DNA from: Profundicola sp048268105
Lineage (GTDB): Bacteria > Bacteroidota > Bacteroidia > Flavobacteriales > Weeksellaceae
Direction: 5' to 3'
Length of the DNA: 64,000 bases
Assembly (NCBI GenBank): GCA_048268105.1
Contig: JBLWWH010000006.1
Location: 89,354 to 153,353, forward strand
Shown: positions 7,199 through 16,083 of the stretch, piece after piece
How the letters are laid out: each line of letters begins with the position of its first letter
Position numbering within the stretch: the first letter of the stretch is position 1
Notes under the pieces: generated by a model
Database searches by the model: none
The model's input: only the letters and a program-made list of their open reading frames with translations
What the model was told of the DNA's origin: nothing
Made by a program: the position numbers and the translations under genes

Positions 7199-9613
7199 AT
7201 GATAATAGACAACTTGTCATTACAAGAAAATATAAATGAGGAATCAGAATTCATCCCTTTGTTGACACCAGAGGAGGAGGATCACTTATTAAATACAGAG
7301 ACGCCAGAGGAGCTTCCGATTTTGCCTTTGCGTAATACGGTGCTATTCCCAGGAGTTGTAATTCCAATTTCTGCAGGAAGAGATAAATCATTGAAACTTT
7401 TGCGTGAAGCTTATAAGAAAAACCAAATTATTGGTGTGACAACGCAGAAGGATCCGAGCATTGAAGAGCCTGAAACCTCTGAAATCAATATCATCGGTAC
7501 TGTGGCTAAAATCCATAAAATGATTAAGCTGCCAGATGATAATACAACCGTGATTCTTCAGGGATTAAGACGATTTGAAATTGAAGAGTTCACCTCTACA
7601 GATCCTTATTTTAAAGCGAAAATTACATTAATTGATGACGCTCGTCCTCCAAAAAAGGATAAAGAATATCAAGCTATTCATGATTCTATCAAAGAAGTTG
7701 CAATTGAAATTGTAAAGAAGAATCCAAATATTCCTTCTGAGGCTAGTTTTGCCATTAAAAATATTGAAAGTCCATCTTTCTTAGTGAATTATGTTGCTTC
7801 TAATATGGATTTATCTAATGATGAAAAACAGAAATTATTAGCAGAATCTGATTTAAAGGCGAGAGCAACCGCTACTTTGAAACATTTGAACATGGAGTTG
7901 CAAAAACTTCAATTGCGTATGGATATTCAATCCAAAACGCGTTCAGAGATGGACCAGCAACAGCGTGAATATTATTTAAACCAGCAATTGCGCACCATTC
8001 AAGAAGAATTAGGTGGTGTGTCTCAGGAACAAGAAGTAGATGAGTTGGTGCAGCGTTCTAAAGATAAAAAATGGTCTAAAGAGGTAAGTGAGCATTTTGA
8101 TAAGGAAGTAAAACGTCTAAAGAGATTGAATCCACAAATGCCAGAGTTTTCGATTCAAAGAAATTACCTGGAGTTTATGTTGGATTTACCTTGGGACATG
8201 GTTTCAAAGGATAAATTAGATCTAAAGCGAGCCGAAAAGATCTTAAATAAAGATCACTATGGCTTAGAAAAAGTAAAAGAACGTGTACTAGAATATTTAG
8301 CTGTTCTTAAGCTTAAAGGTGACATGAAATCGCCAATTATTTGTTTATATGGACCTCCGGGCGTGGGTAAAACTTCGTTAGGTAAATCCATTGCAAGTGC
8401 TTTAAACAGAAACTACCAGAGAATGTCCTTAGGTGGTTTGCACGATGAATCTGAGATTCGTGGACATAGAAAAACTTATATTGGAGCCATGCCAGGTAGA
8501 ATCTTGCAAAGTATTAAAAAAGCAGGAGCAAGTAATCCTGTATTCGTATTGGATGAGATTGATAAACTTTCTAGAAGTGCACATGGAGATCCAACTTCGG
8601 CAATGTTAGAGGTTTTAGACCCCGAGCAAAACACGGAATTCTATGATAACTATTTAGAGATGGGATATGATTTATCTAATGTGTTGTTTATTGCAACAGC
8701 AAATGATATTTCGAATATTCCAGCGCCATTGAGAGATCGTATGGAAATGGTTCAAGTAAATGGTTATACGGTAGAGGAGAAGGTGCAGATTGCAAAGAAG
8801 TATTTATTACCAAAACAATTAGAAGCGCATGGGCTTAAAAAAGGTGATGTGGTTTTAGGGAATAAGGAATTAGAGTTTGTGATCGATGGCTATACACGTG
8901 AATCTGGAGTTCGTACTTTAGAAAAACGAATTGCAAAGATTGTTAGAAATGTAGCTAAAAATACGGCGATGGAAATCGAAGTTGAGCCTAAATTGAAAAA
9001 AGCAGATTTAGAAGAAATTTTAGGTCCACCAAGAGAATCTAGTAAGTACGAGAACAATGATGTTCCAGGAGTGGTTACAGGATTAGCTTGGACGAGTGTA
9101 GGAGGTGATATTTTATTCATCGAGTCTATTTTGTCTAAAGGAAAAGGAAATTTAAGCATGACCGGAAATTTGGGTAAGGTAATGAAAGAGTCAGCTCAAA
9201 TTGCTTTGGAATATGTTAAAGCCAATCACGAGAAACTTGACATCTCTTTGAAGCTGATAGAGGAGAGTAATGTTCACGTTCACGTCCCAGAAGGAGCCGT
9301 GCCAAAAGATGGACCATCTGCGGGAATTACGATGCTTACTTCAATAGTATCTTCATTCACGCGCCGCAAAGTGAAAGCAAATGTTGCGATGTCAGGTGAG
9401 ATTACCTTAAGAGGTAAAGTCTTGCCAGTGGGTGGGATCAAAGAGAAAATTCTTGCTGCTAAACGCGCTGGAATCAAGCATATCATTTTGTGCGACGACA
9501 ACAGAAAAGATGTGTTAGAAATTGAGCAACATTACTTGAAAGGAGTTACCTTCCATTATGTCAAAACGATGGAAGAAGTGTTGGAAAACGCACTTTTGAA
9601 AACCAAGCGATAG
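7199..9613 (+). CDS. lon: ATP-dependent protease Lon
   Basis: Lon degrades misfolded and regulatory proteins in the cytoplasm. The 804-residue protein has the N-terminal LON substrate-binding domain (LPILPLRNTVLFPGVV, near residue 39), the AAA+ module with Walker A GPPGVGKTS (about residue 385) and Walker B VFVLDEIDKL, then the protease domain with catalytic serine 707 (KDGPSAG) and lysine 748 (GGIKEK). All catalytic residues are present and the length is normal. The gene is a single unit between two terminators; inverted repeats at 7105-7179 may control it. Confidence 0.97.
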   Translation: MIIDNLSLQENINEESEFIPLLTPEEEDHLLNTETPEELPILPLRNTVLFPGVVIPISAGRDKSLKLLREAYKKNQIIGVTTQKDPSIEEPETSEINIIGTVAKIHKMIKLPDDNTTVILQGLRRFEIEEFTSTDPYFKAKITLIDDARPPKKDKEYQAIHDSIKEVAIEIVKKNPNIPSEASFAIKNIESPSFLVNYVASNMDLSNDEKQKLLAESDLKARATATLKHLNMELQKLQLRMDIQSKTRSEMDQQQREYYLNQQLRTIQEELGGVSQEQEVDELVQRSKDKKWSKEVSEHFDKEVKRLKRLNPQMPEFSIQRNYLEFMLDLPWDMVSKDKLDLKRAEKILNKDHYGLEKVKERVLEYLAVLKLKGDMKSPIICLYGPPGVGKTSLGKSIASALNRNYQRMSLGGLHDESEIRGHRKTYIGAMPGRILQSIKKAGASNPVFVLDEIDKLSRSAHGDPTSAMLEVLDPEQNTEFYDNYLEMGYDLSNVLFIATANDISNIPAPLRDRMEMVQVNGYTVEEKVQIAKKYLLPKQLEAHGLKKGDVVLGNKELEFVIDGYTRESGVRTLEKRIAKIVRNVAKNTAMEIEVEPKLKKADLEEILGPPRESSKYENNDVPGVVTGLAWTSVGGDILFIESILSKGKGNLSMTGNLGKVMKESAQIALEYVKANHEKLDISLKLIEESNVHVHVPEGAVPKDGPSAGITMLTSIVSSFTRRKVKANVAMSGEITLRGKVLPVGGIKEKILAAKRAGIKHIILCDDNRKDVLEIEQHYLKGVTFHYVKTMEEVLENALLKTKR

Positions 9614-9648
9614 ATTCAACATCTTTTGAGTAGAATTCTAAAAATTGT

Positions 9649-9680
9649 AAAAAGCCTGAGAATTTATCTCAGGCTTTTTT
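9649..9680 (+). terminator. Terminator of lon
   Basis: AAAAAGCCTGAG and CTCAGGCTTTTT form a 12-bp stem around a 7-base loop, with a T run on the plus strand and an A run on the other side, so it can also serve the convergent gene at 9706-10740. Confidence 0.9.
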
Positions 9681-9705
9681 AATAGAATATGAGGACTATT
9701 CATTT

Positions 9706-10740
9706 CTAATTAAAATCCCATCTCAAACCCAATGATAAGTTATGTACATCGGCTGCATTGTGTTTGAATAAAGCTTGTAAGTCATATTTGGTGTAGAATG
9801 TAAATTGGCGATAACCCACATATCCACTCAATCCATAATTGAAATCATTCACATTGTAATTGTCTTTGATGCTGTATTTCACTTTATGACCATCTTCTTC
9901 ATATTTGAAAAAGTTTTTTGAGTTGATAAGAACGCCCACATATCCACCTAAACCTACACGAGCGCTTTGGTGCGATCTGAATAATTTGCTTCCATCTTCA
10001 CCTATTTCAGTAGGCGAGAAATCTAGCTCGAAATGTAAAGGTAAATTCAAGTAGAAATTTCTGAACCTATTTCTTTTAAAATCAATTTCAGTCGGCTCCA
10101 AAACCGTTTGATTTCCATCATTCGTAAATACCATATTATTTTCTGGCTTTAAGTTATTGTACAATAATGATAAACCGTATTTAAAGTGTAAAAGATTGCT
10201 TTCCTTCGTTATTCTTGTATTTCTAGTGAGACCAAATTCCCAGAACCTCGAGGACCATACCTTTAGGTTGTCTTCAAATTGCTCATCATTACCCATAAGT
10301 GAATTCACACCAACAGCAAAAACAAACTGTGAGGTGGTGCGTTTTTCACCCCATTTGTCATCATTTAATTTTAATTTAATTACGATAGAATCCTTCTCAG
10401 TTTTAGTTTTATTGGATTTATAAACGCGATCATCTACACGAATAGCAACCAATTCATCTAATTTATCTTTCTCCGCATTCACTTTGGTTTCAATGCGATC
10501 TGCATAAAATTCAGCCAATCTTTCTCTTTCTTTCCTGGCTACGGGTGCGGTGATTTCACCCTTTTCTAACTGTTGGTTCACCTGCTCAATCTCCAGGACC
10601 AAGGCATTTCTCTCCGCTGTTGTAATAGAATCTATATTGGCAGCAATTTGTTCAGCCTCCTCTGCAAAGGTTTTTTCTTGTGCTTCTAATGTAATTATTC
10701 CCAAAAACGCCATTAGAATAAGTAATACAATTTCTCTCAT
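9706..10740 (-). CDS. Exported protein: coiled coil plus outer-membrane beta-barrel
   Basis: A 344-residue protein with a signal peptide (MREIVLLILMAFLGIITLEAQ). Residues about 25-100 are a helical, charged coiled coil (QIAANIDSITTAERNALV, QQLEKGEITAPVARKERERL). From about residue 125 the sequence alternates like beta-barrel strands and ends in an aromatic/asparagine strand (NLSLGLRWDFN), typical of outer-membrane barrels. It is the last gene of a minus-strand trio with the sigma factor (11651-12208) and the putative anti-sigma gene (10927-11658), which suggests it is part of that regulon or the sensor input. No named family recognised. Confidence 0.7.
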   Translation of the reverse strand: MREIVLLILMAFLGIITLEAQEKTFAEEAEQIAANIDSITTAERNALVLEIEQVNQQLEKGEITAPVARKERERLAEFYADRIETKVNAEKDKLDELVAIRVDDRVYKSNKTKTEKDSIVIKLKLNDDKWGEKRTTSQFVFAVGVNSLMGNDEQFEDNLKVWSSRFWEFGLTRNTRITKESNLLHFKYGLSLLYNNLKPENNMVFTNDGNQTVLEPTEIDFKRNRFRNFYLNLPLHFELDFSPTEIGEDGSKLFRSHQSARVGLGGYVGVLINSKNFFKYEEDGHKVKYSIKDNYNVNDFNYGLSGYVGYRQFTFYTKYDLQALFKHNAADVHNLSLGLRWDFN

Positions 10741-10861
10741 AAATTTATGTTTTTTTTAGTTTTTAGACATCTTTTTTCTTGCTTATATCCCTATAAGTTG
10801 TTGCTAATTAATAAAGTAAATGATTATTTAAATTTTGTTTTGTGCTCGGATAAACAAAAAT

Positions 10862-10926
<65 letters not shown>

Positions 10927-10931
<5 letters not shown>

Positions 10932-11658
10932 TCTGCTGATTTCTTTCTGACAATGCCATTTGAATACTTTTCACTTGATGTGTAAGTTTTTCCAATAAAT
11001 CTGGGCTTTTCACTTCAAACAATTCCTCTTCAACTTCATTTAGCATTAGACTTCCATCTACAACAATATGTTTTTCCTTAATCAATCTTCGGTTTTTCAA
11101 AGCGTGATTTAATAATTCATCTGCTGATAAAATTTCTACAGAGTCTAATTCCTGATGTTCGTTAGGAATATTTTTTTGCTCAATGGCTAAAGTTTTAGGT
11201 TCTTTAAATTCAATATTTTTTATTTCAAACCTAGTATCAATAGGAGTAGATATATCCATCTTCTGAGTTGTTGCTTTATTATTCTGAGATTTTACTTGAG
11301 CATAATTCTTAGTGGGATTTGACTCTTTCTCAATCATGTTCTCACTTGTTATTTCAATCTTTGGCTCAGTTTGAACTTCTGGAGGTGGAATATCATTATT
11401 CTCAGTAGAAACTAGAGGTTTTTCATAAACATCATCTGTGACGAACGAATTATTCCACATCAACCAACCCGCAAGAGCAATTAATATAAGCGAGGCAGCG
11501 ATACCTAACCAAAAGGCTAATTTGTTTTTCTTTTTACTTCGTTTATTATTTTCTTGATGTTCTGTTAACTGAGCATCCAGTGTTTCCCAGGCAGAAATAG
11601 AAGGTTGAATGTCTCTTTCCTCTAACTTTGATTTTATATTATTTTTCCAATCAGACAT
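10927..11658 (-). CDS. Putative transmembrane anti-sigma factor
   Basis: A 243-residue single-pass membrane protein. The N-terminal cytoplasmic part (MSDWKNNIKSKLEERDIQPS) includes the short W-containing motif PSISAWETLDAQL typical of small Bacteroidota anti-sigma-like proteins, followed by a basic stretch and one membrane helix (FWLGIAASLILIALAGWLMW, about residues 49-68). The periplasmic part is long, low in complexity and without a recognised domain. It overlaps the sigma-factor gene by 8 bases, so translation is coupled. The function is inferred from this context. Its stop codon lies inside the heptamer array, so slippage there could alter the C-terminus. Confidence 0.65.
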
Positions 11659-12208
11659 GATATTGTGTATTTTGATTGATTTTTTCTTTCAAACAATTCC
11701 TGGCATACGCCAATTGTGATTTAGACGTACCCACAGAAATTTGAAGTTGCTCGGCAATTTCTTTGTGTTTCAAACCTTCTATGACATATAGATTGAATAT
11801 GATTTTGCAACCATCTGGCAGTTCATCCACCATTTGTTGAATAGCCTCAACATCTGTATTCTCCTGTAAATCATCTGAAACATGATCGAGATTACCATCC
11901 CATTCCGCATAAGATAAAGTATGCGTTTTGGAACGTAAAAAGTCAATACATTCATGGGTAACAATTCTTCGCAACCAGGCATAAAAATGCTGTCTTTCTT
12001 CATATTTATCGAGTTGCGTAAAAGCTTTGAAAAAGCCTTTGATCATTACGTCCTCAGCAAAATGAAGGTCATGAATGTAATATCTAGCAACACTCAGCAT
12101 TTTTGGAGCATAAGCATCATACAAAGCCTTTTGCGCCAAGCGATCTTGCTTTTTTGCTCGCTGAATCCATTCAGATTCCTTTTTTGCTATGTTGATAATT
12201 TTTGCCAA
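11651..12208 (-). CDS. ECF-type RNA polymerase sigma-70 factor
   Basis: A 185-residue extracytoplasmic-function sigma factor. Region 2 runs about residues 23-90 (LYDAYAPKMLSVARYYI, then DVMIKGFFKAFTQLDKY, and RQHFYAWLRRIVTHECID), and region 4 about 120-175 with the helix-turn-helix GLKHKEIAEQLQISVGTSKSQLAYARN. It lacks regions 1 and 3, as expected. The start codon is TTG (12206-12208 on the minus strand). It heads a minus-strand unit with the putative anti-sigma gene and a barrel protein. Target promoters cannot be read from the window. Confidence 0.88.
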   Translation of the reverse strand: MAKIINIAKKESEWIQRAKKQDRLAQKALYDAYAPKMLSVARYYIHDLHFAEDVMIKGFFKAFTQLDKYEERQHFYAWLRRIVTHECIDFLRSKTHTLSYAEWDGNLDHVSDDLQENTDVEAIQQMVDELPDGCKIIFNLYVIEGLKHKEIAEQLQISVGTSKSQLAYARNCLKEKINQNTQYHV

Positions 12209-12370
12209 TGTGTTGTGTGTCTCTACTTATATAAACGAGTTAAATGTAGAAAAGGTTGGAAAGCAGATGAAATTAATTTCAACTATATCATTAGGTTGTT
12301 CTGTATTCTAACTCTAATTTAATGTAAATCAGCGAATTGCAATAAATATATGGAAATTTTTTATTTTGAA

Positions 12371-12527
12371 GCTGTTTCCGGCTTTTCGCTATATCATGCT
12401 CGTAGCCGGCTTACAAAAGATCAAGAAACAAGGAATTTGTGCAAGTACGCCATTCTTGTTTCTTGTTTTTTGTTTGCGCCGGCCACATCGCATAATGTCG
12501 CTACAATCCGGGCTAGGCATACCTCCT
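12371..12527. repeat. Imperfect palindromic intergenic element (REP-like)
   Basis: The 366-base gap between the sigma factor and sdhB holds a GC-richer element unlike its surroundings. Core arms GCCGGC-TTACAAAAGAT-CAAGAAACAAG (12405-12432) and its near-complement (12455-12483) form a stem of about 28 bp with one bulge around a 22-base loop. It is flanked by TTTCCGGCTTTTCGCTA on the left and CGCTACAATCCGGGCTA on the right. Elements with this opening and closing occur many times between genes in flavobacterial genomes, as I recall; only one clear copy is here. The rest of the gap (12209-12370, 12528-12574) shows nothing definite. Confidence 0.65.
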
Positions 12528-12574
12528 GAGATTTTAAGTAATACCGATATAGAAAGGAATAAGTTTATATTTTT

Positions 12575-13318
12575 TTAACCAATAATCTTAGCTTTCATAT
12601 AACGTGAATTCATTTCTGCAATACTTGATAATGAAATGCCAGCTGGGCACTCTACTTCGCAAGCACCAGTGAAGGTGCAACTTCCAAAACCTTCGACTTC
12701 CATTTGAAAAGTCATGTCCAGCACACGTTGGTGAGCTTCTGATTTTCCTTGAGGTAACTTGTTGAGATGATTAATTTTGGCCGAAGTAAATAAAGCCGCA
12801 GAAGCATTTTTACAAGTAGCCACACAAGCGCCACATCCAATACAAGCTGCCATATCCATTGCCTCATCAGCTATTTCTTTAGAAATTGGAATGGCATTAG
12901 CTTCTGGCGCAGTTCCTGTCTTGGCCGTTATATAAGCTCCATGTTCAATGATTCTATCAAACGCAGATCGATCCACCACTAAATCTTTTATGATAGGAAA
13001 CGATTCGGCTCTAAATGGTTCGACAGTAATCGTATCTCCATCTTTAAAACTTCTCATATGTACTTGACAAGTAGTCATCTGATCATGAGGTCCATGGGCA
13101 CGACCATTAATATATACACCACATTGACCGCAAATTCCTTCTCTACAATCATGTTCAAAAGCTATCACAGCCTGATCCCTACGAACTAATTCTTCGTTCA
13201 GATGATCTAGCGCTTCTAAAAAAGACATATCCTCAGAAATTCCTTCAACCTCATAAGTTTCTAATCTCCCTTGAGATGATTTGTTTTCTTGTCTCCAAAT
13301 TTTAAATCTAAGTTTCAT
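12575..13318 (-). CDS. sdhB: Succinate dehydrogenase / fumarate reductase iron-sulfur subunit
   Basis: This 247-residue subunit passes electrons from the flavoprotein to the membrane quinone site. The N-terminal ferredoxin domain holds the 2Fe-2S cysteines in CREGICGQCGVYING with a later cysteine in MTTCQVHM. The C-terminal domain holds CIGCGACVATCKN, a cysteine in GSCTFTGAC, and CEVECPAGI for the 4Fe-4S and 3Fe-4S clusters. It is the third gene of the sdhC-sdhA-sdhB unit on the minus strand, starting 8 bases after sdhA. Confidence 0.95.
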   Translation of the reverse strand: MKLRFKIWRQENKSSQGRLETYEVEGISEDMSFLEALDHLNEELVRRDQAVIAFEHDCREGICGQCGVYINGRAHGPHDQMTTCQVHMRSFKDGDTITVEPFRAESFPIIKDLVVDRSAFDRIIEHGAYITAKTGTAPEANAIPISKEIADEAMDMAACIGCGACVATCKNASAALFTSAKINHLNKLPQGKSEAHQRVLDMTFQMEVEGFGSCTFTGACEVECPAGISLSSIAEMNSRYMKAKIIG

Positions 13319-13326
13319 CTTTTTAA

Positions 13327-15237
13327 TTATTTATAACTTCTAACACTTGGTTGAACATATTCAAATTCTAATTCTTCTTTATGCAACTTAAAATCTCCTC
13401 CATTATATTCCCAGGCTGAAACATAGGCGAAGTTTTTATCATCTCTTAAGGCTTCACCATCTGGAGTCTGATACTCTTCTCTAAAGTGAGCTCCACAAGA
13501 TTCCTCTCTTTGCAACGCATCTTGACACATTAAAATTGCTAAATCAATAAAATCAGCCATACGAAGAGCTTTCTCTAATTCTGTATTTAATTCCTTATCA
13601 CCACCAGTTACTTTTACATTGGTCCAAAAATCTTCCTTTATGTTTTTAATATCTTTAATAGCTTTTTCTAAACCAAGCCTGTTCCGACTCATAGCACATT
13701 CTTGCCACATTACTTTTCCAAGTTCTCTGTGAAAATCATCAACTGTTTTGTTTCCTTTTATAGAAAGAATCTTTTTAATATGATTTATGTTTTCTTGTTC
13801 AACTTTATCAAACTCAGGATGATGAATACCTGGTTTCTCTAATTTAATTTCGTCTGCCAAGTAATTATTAATTGTATTAGGCAGAATAAAATACCCATCT
13901 ATACTTGCTTGTAATAAAGAGTTAGCACCTAATCGATTGGCACCATGATCAGCAAAATTACATTCACCAATCGCATATAAGCCTGGAATAGTAGTCATGA
14001 GTTCATAATCTACCCATAGTCCACCCATCGAAAAGTGAGCCGCAGGTGAAATCATCATCGGTTGTTCGTAGGCATCAATACCCGTGATTTTTTTATACAT
14101 GTCGAAGAGATTGCCGTATCTATCCTTAATCACATCAATTCCTAATCTCTCTATAGCATGTTTAAAGTCTAAGTAAACTGCGTTACTAAGATTACCAACG
14201 CCATGTCCAGCATCAATTCTCTCTTTGGCGGCTCTTGATGAAATATCTCGTGGTGCTAAATTTCCAAAACTAGGGTAACGTCGTTCTAAATAGTAATCTC
14301 TTTCATCTTCTGGAATATCATTGGCTTTTCGTTTATCTCCTTTTCTCTTAGGTACCCAAATTCTACCATCATTTCTGAGAGATTCAGACATTAAAGTTAA
14401 TTTAGACTGTGCTTGGCTGGTTTGCGGTAGAGCTGTTGGGTGGATTTGAGTAAAACTTGGTGCGGCAAAGAATGCTCCGCGTTTATGTGCTTTCCAAATG
14501 GCACTTCCGTTGCATCCGATGGCTAGCGTAGACAATCTAAAAACCCTCGAATACCCACCTGTCGCAAGCACAACAGCATCAGCAGCGAACTTCTTAATCT
14601 CTCCTGAAACTAAATCACGTACAATAATTCCTTTGGCCTTTCCATCTACAAGCACTAAATCCAACATTTCGTGTCTAGCAAATATTTCAACTTTTTTAGC
14701 ACGAACCATTTTATATAATTGAGAATAAGCGGCTATCAGCAATTGCTGACCAGTTTGACCTCTAGCATAAAATGTTCGTTGTACTTGAACTCCTCCAAAA
14801 CTGCGGTTGGCTAATACACCACCATATTCTCTAGCAAAAGGAACGCCTTGCTGTACAAAATGATCGATTAAAGGTGCAGAAAGCTCAGCCAATCTATAGG
14901 TATTAGCTTCTCTCGATCTAAAGTCACCTCCTTTTATTGCATCATAGAACATGCGCTTCACACTATCGCCATCATGTTGATAATTTTTGGCTGCATTGAT
15001 TCCGCCTTGTGCAGCTACAGAGTGGGCTCTTCTGGCTGAATCTTGATAACAAAAGCATTGAACATTGTATCCTAATTCCCCCAAAGTAGCAGCTGCACCG
15101 GCACCTGCCAAGCCTGCACCAACCACAATAATATTAAGTTTTTTCTTGTTTGCAGGGTTAATCAATTTAGACTTAAACTGATAATTTCTCCACTTTTCTT
15201 CTAATCTCCCTTCAGGTATTTTTGAATCTAATTGCAT
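13327..15237 (-). CDS. sdhA: Succinate dehydrogenase / fumarate reductase flavoprotein subunit
   Basis: Oxidises succinate to fumarate at a covalently bound FAD. The 636-residue protein has the dinucleotide fold VVGAGLAGAGAAATLGELG (near residue 40), the FAD-histidine motif RRAHSVAAQGGINAAKN (about residues 68-84), the substrate-site segment FTQIHPTALP, and the C-terminal QREESCGAHFREE. Length and class fit the B-type complexes of Bacteroidota and Bacillus rather than the E. coli type. It lies 7 bases downstream of sdhC and 8 bases upstream of sdhB. Confidence 0.96.
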   Translation of the reverse strand: MQLDSKIPEGRLEEKWRNYQFKSKLINPANKKKLNIIVVGAGLAGAGAAATLGELGYNVQCFCYQDSARRAHSVAAQGGINAAKNYQHDGDSVKRMFYDAIKGGDFRSREANTYRLAELSAPLIDHFVQQGVPFAREYGGVLANRSFGGVQVQRTFYARGQTGQQLLIAAYSQLYKMVRAKKVEIFARHEMLDLVLVDGKAKGIIVRDLVSGEIKKFAADAVVLATGGYSRVFRLSTLAIGCNGSAIWKAHKRGAFFAAPSFTQIHPTALPQTSQAQSKLTLMSESLRNDGRIWVPKRKGDKRKANDIPEDERDYYLERRYPSFGNLAPRDISSRAAKERIDAGHGVGNLSNAVYLDFKHAIERLGIDVIKDRYGNLFDMYKKITGIDAYEQPMMISPAAHFSMGGLWVDYELMTTIPGLYAIGECNFADHGANRLGANSLLQASIDGYFILPNTINNYLADEIKLEKPGIHHPEFDKVEQENINHIKKILSIKGNKTVDDFHRELGKVMWQECAMSRNRLGLEKAIKDIKNIKEDFWTNVKVTGGDKELNTELEKALRMADFIDLAILMCQDALQREESCGAHFREEYQTPDGEALRDDKNFAYVSAWEYNGGDFKLHKEELEFEYVQPSVRSYK

Positions 15238-15244
15238 ACTTATG

Positions 15245-15907
15245 TTATTTAAAGAAAACGATTAAAGGAATAATTCCAAAGCCGATAGATATTATTAAAG
15301 CATAAAAAAGAGATGCCTTGGCCAATATTCTCAATCCTTTTTTGTGATAAAATCCTAAAGTTTTGAAACCACTTTTTAAACCATGATGTAAATGAAAACC
15401 TAAGGGAATCATCAAAAGCGTATAAAAAGCAACATAGTAAACATTATGAAATAGGCTGTAAGTTATTTCATATACATCTATATGTCCAGCGCTGTCGAGG
15501 CCAACTTCATCCCCAAAACCTAGTTTAATTCGAGCCCAGAAATTCGCCATGTGAACTACAATAAACAGGAGAATGAAAATACCCAAGAAACCCATGTTCT
15601 GTGAAGTCCAAGAACTGTTTTCACGATACTTATTTACCAAGTTGATTTTGCCTTTTGATTTTCGATTTTTTATAGTAATGATTAAGGCATAAATCACATG
15701 GAAGATAATGGAGATATAGAGTAAATAGGCAACAATAGTGATGATAGTATTTTCACGCAGAAGCGTAGAATAGGAGTTATACAATCCTCTCGCAGTATCT
15801 TCTGGTAAAAGTAAAATGCTGTTAGCTGATAAATGCACGATTAAAAAAATGCATAGGAACAGACCCGTGGCAGCAATAATCCATTTCCGAATAAACATAT
15901 TGTTCAT
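15245..15907 (-). CDS. sdhC: Succinate dehydrogenase cytochrome b558 subunit (class B)
   Basis: The 220-residue membrane anchor shows five hydrophobic helices (first: WIIAATGLFLCIFLIVHLSANS; last: ASLFYALIISIGFGIIPLIVFF) and haem-ligand histidines within helices (IVHLSAN, FHVIYALI, VVHMANF, HLHHGL). A single five-helix subunit instead of SdhC plus SdhD marks the class-B, di-haem type that reduces menaquinone. It is the first gene of the unit. Two nearby starts are possible (15907 or ATG at 15898, MFIRKW); they differ by three residues. Confidence 0.92.
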   Translation of the reverse strand: MNNMFIRKWIIAATGLFLCIFLIVHLSANSILLLPEDTARGLYNSYSTLLRENTIITIVAYLLYISIIFHVIYALIITIKNRKSKGKINLVNKYRENSSWTSQNMGFLGIFILLFIVVHMANFWARIKLGFGDEVGLDSAGHIDVYEITYSLFHNVYYVAFYTLLMIPLGFHLHHGLKSGFKTLGFYHKKGLRILAKASLFYALIISIGFGIIPLIVFFK

Positions 15908-16005
15908 ATGACTTGTTTAAAATGTAAATGTTAGACGCTCAAAATATACTATGCGTTGATTGCGAATAGATTTTAATTCTCCTTAATGTCATTTAAAGAT
16001 ACTAA

Positions 16006-16053
16006 GAAAAAAGGTCTTAAAAAATGAATGAAATCATCTATTTCTTAAGACCT
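16006..16053 (-). terminator. Terminator of tnaA
   Basis: AGGTCTTAA (16012-16020) pairs with TTAAGACCT (16045-16053); on the minus strand the second arm is followed by a run of six T. It lies 31 bases after the tnaA stop. Confidence 0.8.
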
Positions 16054-16083
16054 AACCATAGTTTAAATTAATTAACTGTTATA

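Noticed and set aside
12366..12578. Open frame of 70 codons across the 12.4-kb palindromic element
   Set aside because: The frame runs over a hairpin-rich repeat, shows no protein-like pattern, and extends into the end of sdhB on the other strand.
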